DNA of 48,168 bases, taken from Roseomonas sp. (GTDB lineage: Bacteria > Pseudomonadota > Alphaproteobacteria > Acetobacterales > Acetobacteraceae). Both the position numbers and the translations under genes were made by a program. Positions 43,618-48,168 of this stretch are shown one piece after another. The notes beneath the pieces were generated by a model. It worked only from the letters and a program-made list of their open reading frames with translations. It was not told the origin of the DNA and searched no databases. Numbering within the stretch: the first letter of the stretch is position 1; the number at the start of each line of letters is the position of its first letter. The stretch is taken from NCBI GenBank assembly GCA_020250005.1, contig JADCES010000123.1, positions 1 to 48,168 on the forward strand. The letters are read 5' to 3'.

Positions 43618-43645
43618 GTTAGGCTTTATGCCAAGAAAGCCTAAC
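43618..43645 (+). repeat. perfect 10-base inverted repeat before the Bug receptor gene
   Basis: GTTAGGCTTT (43618-43627) and AAAGCCTAAC (43636-43645) are perfectly complementary around an 8-base loop. The repeat lies 26 bases after the kinase stop and just upstream of the GGGAGG ribosome site of the next gene. It is less GC-rich than most repeats here, which makes chance less likely. It may be a terminator for the kinase, an mRNA leader hairpin, or an operator. Confidence 0.7.
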
Positions 43646-43660
43646 CTGGGAGGATAATTC

Positions 43661-44632
43661 ATGATCACGCGCAGAAGCATGATGGCGGCGGGGCCAGCGC
43701 TTTTGGCCGCGCCGGCAGTGCAGGCGCAGGGCAATTGGCCAGAAAAACCCTTGCGCTTTGTTATTGGTGGCGCCGCGGGCGGGGTTTCCGATATCTTCCT
43801 CCGCATGATGGAAAATCGGCTGCGCGAAAGGCTCGGCCAGCCCATGATCATTGACCCGCGCCCAGGGGCGGGCGGCATGGTGGGGGCGGAAGTCACCGCG
43901 CGCGCGGCCCCGGATGGCTATACCTATTACGTCAATCACATCGCATCCCACGGGATTGGGCCCACACTTTATCGGCGGCTTTCCTTTGATCCGCTCAGGG
44001 ATTTGCCGGGTGTGGCGCGCATTGCGGCCATGCCGAATGTGCTGATCATCAAGGGTGACAGCCCGATCAGATCGGTCGCGGAATTGGTGGCTTTCTGTAA
44101 GGCCAATCCGGCGCGGGCGAATTTTTCCTCGGCCGGGTCGGGCACGTCTTCGCATCTTTCCGGGTTATTGTTTGGCATGCGCATGGGGATTGAGGTGACG
44201 CATGTGCCCTATCGCGGCACGGCACCTTCCATGGCGGCGGTGATGAATGGCGAAACGCTATTCGCGATTGATAACGCGCCGGCATCGCGCCAGCAGGTAT
44301 TGGGGGGCTTGCTGAAGGCGCTTGGCGTTTCAACTGCTGCGCGTTCCAGCACCATGCCGGAAGTGCCAAGCCTGCAGGAACAGGGCGTGCCGAATTTCGA
44401 TGTTGCTTCCTGGTATGGCATTGCAGCGCCCGCCGCCGTGCCGGCGGCCATTCGCGAAAGGCTGGGGGCAGAAGTGGTGGCTGCGCTGAATGATCCCGCC
44501 ATTGCTCAGCGCGTGCGCGATTATGGGGCGGAGCCCTGGCCGCTCGGCCCCGCGGAATACGATGCCTTCATGCGCCGAGAGGTTGAAATCTGGGCGCCGG
44601 TGGTGCGCGCTTCCGGGGCGCAAATAGACTGA
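43661..44632 (+). CDS. Bug/TctC-type tripartite transporter substrate-binding protein
   Basis: A 323-residue periplasmic binding protein of the Bug/TctC family, which captures tricarboxylates, other carboxylates or aromatic acids. A signal peptide with paired arginines (MITRRSMMAAGPALLAAPAVQAQG) ends near residue 23. Conserved signatures are WPEKPLRFVIGGAAGGVSD, RPGAGGMVGAEVTARAAPDGYT, FSSAGSGTSSHLSG, THVPYRGTAPSMAAVMNGE and VASWYGIAAPAAVPA. The membrane partners TctA and TctB are not adjacent, as is common for orphan Bug receptors. A strong GGGAGG ribosome site lies ten bases before ATG 43661. Confidence 0.92.
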   Translation: MITRRSMMAAGPALLAAPAVQAQGNWPEKPLRFVIGGAAGGVSDIFLRMMENRLRERLGQPMIIDPRPGAGGMVGAEVTARAAPDGYTYYVNHIASHGIGPTLYRRLSFDPLRDLPGVARIAAMPNVLIIKGDSPIRSVAELVAFCKANPARANFSSAGSGTSSHLSGLLFGMRMGIEVTHVPYRGTAPSMAAVMNGETLFAIDNAPASRQQVLGGLLKALGVSTAARSSTMPEVPSLQEQGVPNFDVASWYGIAAPAAVPAAIRERLGAEVVAALNDPAIAQRVRDYGAEPWPLGPAEYDAFMRREVEIWAPVVRASGAQID

Positions 44633-44682
44633 CAAGGCCGGCATATCGCCAAGCGGCTTTGGTCACGGCATAAGCAGGCGCC

Positions 44683-46353
44683 GTGACCGAAGCGCCCACC
44701 CTGCCGCGACGCATCGCCTTTCTTGCCCTGGCCTTGGCCATCATGGCCGGGCTGTTCTGGCTTGCCTGGGCAACGCTTGCGCCGGGCGGTTGGACAGTCC
44801 CGGAAATACTGATTCTGGTCTGCGTTGCGGGCACTTTGCCCTGGGCCGCGCTGTCGGCCGGCAATGCGCTGATCGGGCTTGGCCTATTGCTGTTCACGCG
44901 CGATCCTGTCGCCGCTGTCTTGCCCGCGCTTGCCGCCGCGCGGCCTGGCATCCCGCGAGGCCGCACCGCCATTGCCATCTGCATCCGGCGCGAAGACATG
45001 GCGCTGGTGCTGCCGCCACTGGCGCGTTTGCTTTCGGGGCTGGCGGAAGCCGGTGCGGCGGAGCGGTTTTCGCTCTGGTTCCTGTCGGACACGCCCGAAG
45101 GCGCTGACGCGCTGGCCGAAGAAGCCGCCTGCCGCGCCTTCGCCGCCGCGCAACCGATTGCGACCCATTATCGGCGTCGCGCGCAAAATACCGGCTTCAA
45201 ATCCGGCAATGTGATGGAGTTTCTGGACCATCATGCCGATGGGCATGATTTCATGCTGTGCCTGGATGCGGATTCGGAAATGACGGCAGCTGCGGTGCTG
45301 CGTCTGGTTGCTTGCGTGGAAGCCGACCCGAAGCTTGCGATCCTGCAGCAATTGATTCACGGCCGCCCCACCAAGGCAGGATTTCCGCGGCTGTTTCAAT
45401 TCGGCATGCGCCAAGGCATGCGTGCCTGGGCGACGGGGCAGGCCTGGTGGCAGGGGGATGAGGGGCCTTATTGGGGGCATAACGCCGTCATCCGTATCGC
45501 GCCCTTTCGCACCCATGCGCGGTTGGAAACCTTGCCCGATGGGTCGCATATCCTCTCGCACGATCAGGTGGAGGCAACGCGCTTGCACGCCGCCGGCTGG
45601 AAGGTGCGCGTGCTGCCCGATGATACCGGCAGCAGCGAAGGCAATCCGCCAAGCTATAGTGATTTCATCACGCGCGATCTGCGCTGGGCTGCGGGCAATA
45701 TGCAGTATCTGGCGCTGCTGCGCCTGCCCGGCCTGACCCCCATGGCGCGCTGGCAATTGATCCAGGCAATTCTGCTGTTTTTGAGCGCGCCGTTTTATGT
45801 CGCGATCCTGCTGCTCGCGGCGTGGAATGGCCTTGGCGGTGGGGGCGATACCACGCCGATTGGCGCCTTGCTCGCGCTGGTCATCGCAGGTTGGTGCTGC
45901 CATTATGCCGCAAAGCTTGCCGGCTATGTCGAGGTTTTGCTGAAGCCCGATCTTGCCGCACGCTATGGCGGACGGGCGCAATTCCTGCGCGGCGCTTTGG
46001 CCGAAATGGTCTTCACCGCCTTCATGGAACCCGCGCGGTTGATGAGCCAATGCCTGTTTCTGCTCGCGATGCCCTTCGGCATGCGCATGGGCTGGGCGCC
46101 GCAAAATCGCAGTGAACGCGGCATTGGGTTTGCGGATGCGCTCAAGCAATTCTGGGCGCCGACGCTTGCAGGCTTGGCGCTGACCTTCGTTTTTGCGTCG
46201 GTATCCTTCACCGCGCTGGTTATTGCCGCACCCGTCCTGATCAGCCTGCTTGGCGTTATTCCCTTTGCCATGCTGACCGCCGATGCGCGGTTTTCTGCCT
46301 GGCTGGTCAGGCAGCGGATATGCGCGCTGCCGGAGGAACTATTGCCCGCTTAA
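44683..46353 (+). CDS. opgH: glucan biosynthesis glucosyltransferase H (short form)
   Basis: An inner-membrane family-2 glycosyltransferase of the OpgH/MdoH type, polymerising UDP-glucose into osmoregulated periplasmic glucan. Catalytic motifs are CLDADSEMTAAAV (metal-binding DxD), ILSHDQVEATRLHAAG (catalytic Asp) and RDLRWAAGNMQY (QxxRW-like). Two membrane segments are at the N-terminus (about residues 10-70) and several more follow the catalytic domain. At 556 residues it is much shorter than the about 850-residue E. coli protein and lacks long terminal extensions. The start is GTG 44683. No opgG is adjacent. Its stop overlaps that of the convergent stress protein by four bases. Confidence 0.9.
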   Translation: MTEAPTLPRRIAFLALALAIMAGLFWLAWATLAPGGWTVPEILILVCVAGTLPWAALSAGNALIGLGLLLFTRDPVAAVLPALAAARPGIPRGRTAIAICIRREDMALVLPPLARLLSGLAEAGAAERFSLWFLSDTPEGADALAEEAACRAFAAAQPIATHYRRRAQNTGFKSGNVMEFLDHHADGHDFMLCLDADSEMTAAAVLRLVACVEADPKLAILQQLIHGRPTKAGFPRLFQFGMRQGMRAWATGQAWWQGDEGPYWGHNAVIRIAPFRTHARLETLPDGSHILSHDQVEATRLHAAGWKVRVLPDDTGSSEGNPPSYSDFITRDLRWAAGNMQYLALLRLPGLTPMARWQLIQAILLFLSAPFYVAILLLAAWNGLGGGGDTTPIGALLALVIAGWCCHYAAKLAGYVEVLLKPDLAARYGGRAQFLRGALAEMVFTAFMEPARLMSQCLFLLAMPFGMRMGWAPQNRSERGIGFADALKQFWAPTLAGLALTFVFASVSFTALVIAAPVLISLLGVIPFAMLTADARFSAWLVRQRICALPEELLPA

Positions 46354-47183
46354 TGCGCCGCGAAAATCGCGCAGGGTGCCCGGCGCAAGAGATGCTTGGT
46401 GGCGGAACCGGTGAATAGGGCGCGGAGCCCCGTATGTTCATAAGCGCCCATCACCAACATCCCCGCCGGCATGGCTGTGGCTTCCGCCAAAAGCGCTTCC
46501 ACCGGATGCGTGCCGATCACGGGCAGGGGCTTCGCATGTACATCATGGCGCTGCAGGAAACCCGCCGCGGTGCCGGCCAGGGCAGCGGCTTTCGCCTCAT
46601 CATCCGCGACACTCAACACCGTGGCACCGCCGCGCCCAAGACCAAGCAGCGCAAAAAGCTGCACGGCACGCAGCGCCCCGGGGGAGCCATCATAAGCGAC
46701 CAAGGCGGCGGCCGCGGGATCAAAACGCGCGCCGGGGGGCACCACCAGCAGCGGGCGCGTGCGGTCATGCAACAGCGCCTCAATCGTGGGGGAAAGCCCG
46801 TCTTCGGCTTCTTCGCGCCCCAAGGTTGAATCGCGCCCCACAACCAGCATGTCATGCGCACCAGCGGCCCCAAGCAAGGCCTCGGCCGGGGAGGAATCCA
46901 GGGTTTCCAGGGAATAGGGCACGCCATCGGCGGCCTGATGCAAAGCGGCCACGGCCTCAGCCGCCGCGGCCTCAGCCTGGCGGAGCAAGGCAGCGTCACG
47001 CCTTTCCTTGAAGGCCGCAGCGCCAGGCGGCACGGCTTCATGCGGGCCGGTGAGGCCAGGGCGATCCATCAGGATCGCTGCCGTCAGCGCCGCACCGGTA
47101 TGGCGCGCGAGCGCGAGGGCGTAATCCCGCGCGGCGATGGCGCCTTCCGTATCATCCAGAGCCAGCAGAATGCTGCGCAACAT
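46350..47183 (-). CDS. universal stress protein, two tandem Usp domains
   Basis: A 277-residue protein of two fused Usp domains, likely cytoplasmic. Domain 1 (about 1-150) starts ILLALDDTEGAIAARDYALALAR and ends DRTRPLLVVPP, but its nucleotide loop is degenerate. Domain 2 (about 155-277) starts AALVAYDGSPGALRAVQLF and keeps the ATP-binding pattern MGAYEHTGLRALFTGSATKHLLRRAPCA. Tandem Usps act in stress survival, with ATP-bound and unbound forms. The gene converges on opgH with overlapping stop codons and lies 12 bases downstream of the M20 deacetylase, so it may be co-transcribed with it. Confidence 0.9.
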   Translation of the reverse strand: MLRSILLALDDTEGAIAARDYALALARHTGAALTAAILMDRPGLTGPHEAVPPGAAAFKERRDAALLRQAEAAAAEAVAALHQAADGVPYSLETLDSSPAEALLGAAGAHDMLVVGRDSTLGREEAEDGLSPTIEALLHDRTRPLLVVPPGARFDPAAAALVAYDGSPGALRAVQLFALLGLGRGGATVLSVADDEAKAAALAGTAAGFLQRHDVHAKPLPVIGTHPVEALLAEATAMPAGMLVMGAYEHTGLRALFTGSATKHLLRRAPCAIFAAH

Positions 47184-47195
47184 GGCTATGCTCCC

Positions 47196-48168
47196 TCAAG
47201 TACCGGCGGCGGAGAGCATCCGCCGGAAGATCGGCACTGCTGCCGCCAGATCACCCAAGGCGACGCATTCGCGTGGCGTATGGGCGGTGGCGATGGTGCC
47301 AGGGCCCAAAATCACACAGGGCGCGATATCCTGCAATTCGCTGGCATCGGTGCCGTAAGGGGCGGTGGCGGCGGGCTTGCCGGTAACATTTTCCGCAAGG
47401 CGGATCAGCGGGTGATCCGTGGGCAATTCCGGTGGCGTGCCTTCGCGCCGTTCCGTGAGTTCCAACCCGGCGCGTTTCGCCGCAGCCTGCACGGCGGCTT
47501 CGATGTCGCTCACGTCAATGCGCCGGCTGCGGCGGAATTTTATCCGCACACTCGCTTGCGCTACCGTGACATTCACCGCCGTGCCGTGATTATCAATCAC
47601 CATATTGAAATCGGAAAAGGGCGGATCATAGGCCGCGTCGTGATAGGCCGGGTCAAAGCGCAGCTTTTCATAAATGGCCTTCATTTCCGCCATGAAGGGA
47701 ATCAGCGCCCAATTCGCGTTCAGCCCTTGTCCAGTGGAAGAATGCGCCTGCACGCCGCGTGCAATCGCCGTATATTCAATATGGCTGCGATGCCCGCGCA
47801 CGGGCACCAGCACTGTTGGTTCCGCCACCACAATCCCCTGCAAGCCAAGCGATGCCGCGAGCTTTGATTGCGCGGCAATGATGCGCGCCCCTTGCTTGCT
47901 GGTTTCCTCATCTGCCGTCAGCAGCAGTGTTGCCGGCACATGGGCGGGCAGGCTGCGCGCGGCGATGATGCAGGCCGCGACCGGGCCCTTCATATCCACG
48001 CTACCCAGCCCATGCAGCACGCCATCCAGGATGCGCGGCATCCAGGGCGGGTCTGTCCAGCTGGTTTCCGGCACCGTATCCATATGGCCGGACAGCGCAT
48101 AACCGCCGCGCGGGCCACGATGTGCGACCAGCGCGCGCTTCGCCACCCCTTGCGGGTCTGTGTAATCC
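47196..48168 (-). CDS. acetylornithine deacetylase-like M20 peptidase, 5' end cut
   Basis: The frame is open to the right edge (DYTDPQGVAKRAL), so the N-terminus lies outside the window. About 323 codons are visible. Metal and catalytic residues are in ALSGHMDTVPE, GLGSVDMKGPVAA, LTADEETSKQGARI, VVAEPT and the late IATAHTPRE. The dimerisation domain contains GVQAHSSTGQGLNANWAL. This pattern, especially RGHRSHIEYTAIARGVQAHSS, is close to ArgE, which removes acetate from N-acetylornithine in arginine synthesis. Other N-acyl-amino-acid substrates are possible, so I give no symbol. The stress protein follows after 12 bases. Confidence 0.88.
   Translation of the reverse strand, partial: DYTDPQGVAKRALVAHRGPRGGYALSGHMDTVPETSWTDPPWMPRILDGVLHGLGSVDMKGPVAACIIAARSLPAHVPATLLLTADEETSKQGARIIAAQSKLAASLGLQGIVVAEPTVLVPVRGHRSHIEYTAIARGVQAHSSTGQGLNANWALIPFMAEMKAIYEKLRFDPAYHDAAYDPPFSDFNMVIDNHGTAVNVTVAQASVRIKFRRSRRIDVSDIEAAVQAAAKRAGLELTERREGTPPELPTDHPLIRLAENVTGKPAATAPYGTDASELQDIAPCVILGPGTIATAHTPRECVALGDLAAAVPIFRRMLSAAGT

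Noticed and set aside
44884-46149. 421-codon - strand open frame inside opgH
   Set aside because: The antisense product is Arg/Gln/His-rich without motifs; the glycosyltransferase on the + strand explains the conservation.

Overview
The window reads as chromosomal DNA of a GC-rich alphaproteobacterium, most likely an Acetobacteraceae/Rhodospirillales member of the Roseomonas type. This is inferred from protein character (argG, ppa, hppA, secB, lolA, hemH, a ChvG-like kinase, a Bug/TctC binding protein, CaiB and GMC enzymes) and the GC-rich codon use. No database search was possible. I see no phage, insertion sequence, CRISPR array, tRNA or rRNA. Coding density is very high and no gap exceeds about 175 bases. 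Many neighbours overlap by 1-4 bases at ATGA, GTGA or TTGA junctions.

Layout. 1-6.4 kb: a truncated gamma-glutamyltransferase, a divergent MmgE/PrpD protein, an orphan iron-type ABC permease, and a DUF4239 membrane protein coupled to an M20 peptidase. 6.5-9.4 kb: soluble pyrophosphatase (ppa) followed by the membrane proton-pumping pyrophosphatase (hppA), closed by the clearest terminator in the window. 9.4-11.5 kb: an SDR oxidoreductase and argG, leftward. 11.6-13.9 kb: two tandem secreted paralogues with a GxSxG hydrolase motif and four conserved cysteines, the best candidate here for an undescribed family. 13.9-17.3 kb: a Tat-exported superoxide dismutase lacking the usual active-site tyrosine, a flavin amine oxidase, and a serine-glyoxylate-type aminotransferase. 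17.4-24.8 kb: a tightly coupled seven-gene run (FAD/Fe-S 2-hydroxyacid dehydrogenase, DUF924, renalase-like oxidoreductase, PNPOx-like flavoprotein, DUF3253, DUF1499, fused ABC exporter). 24.8-37.4 kb, all leftward: a CaiB / hydrolase / TPR / GMC cluster, trpB-trpA, a RutE-like nitroreductase, an Nfu Fe-S carrier, and a coupled CMD / DUF2272 lipoprotein / Old Yellow Enzyme / SelO cluster. 37.5-46.4 kb, rightward: lolA, secB, hemH, a HAD phosphatase, two tandem DUF805 proteins, a ChvG-like kinase, a Bug binding protein and a short OpgH. 46.4 kb to the end, leftward: a tandem universal stress protein and a truncated ArgE-like deacetylase.

Themes. Envelope biogenesis is represented by lolA, secB, opgH and the kinase. 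Redox and oxidative-stress handling is represented by the exported SOD, SelO, the Old Yellow Enzyme, CMD, Nfu and several flavoproteins. Pyrophosphate energy is handled by ppa plus hppA, and glyoxylate metabolism by the divergent aminotransferase and FAD/Fe-S dehydrogenase. Functional links between neighbours are inferences from gene order, not demonstrated.
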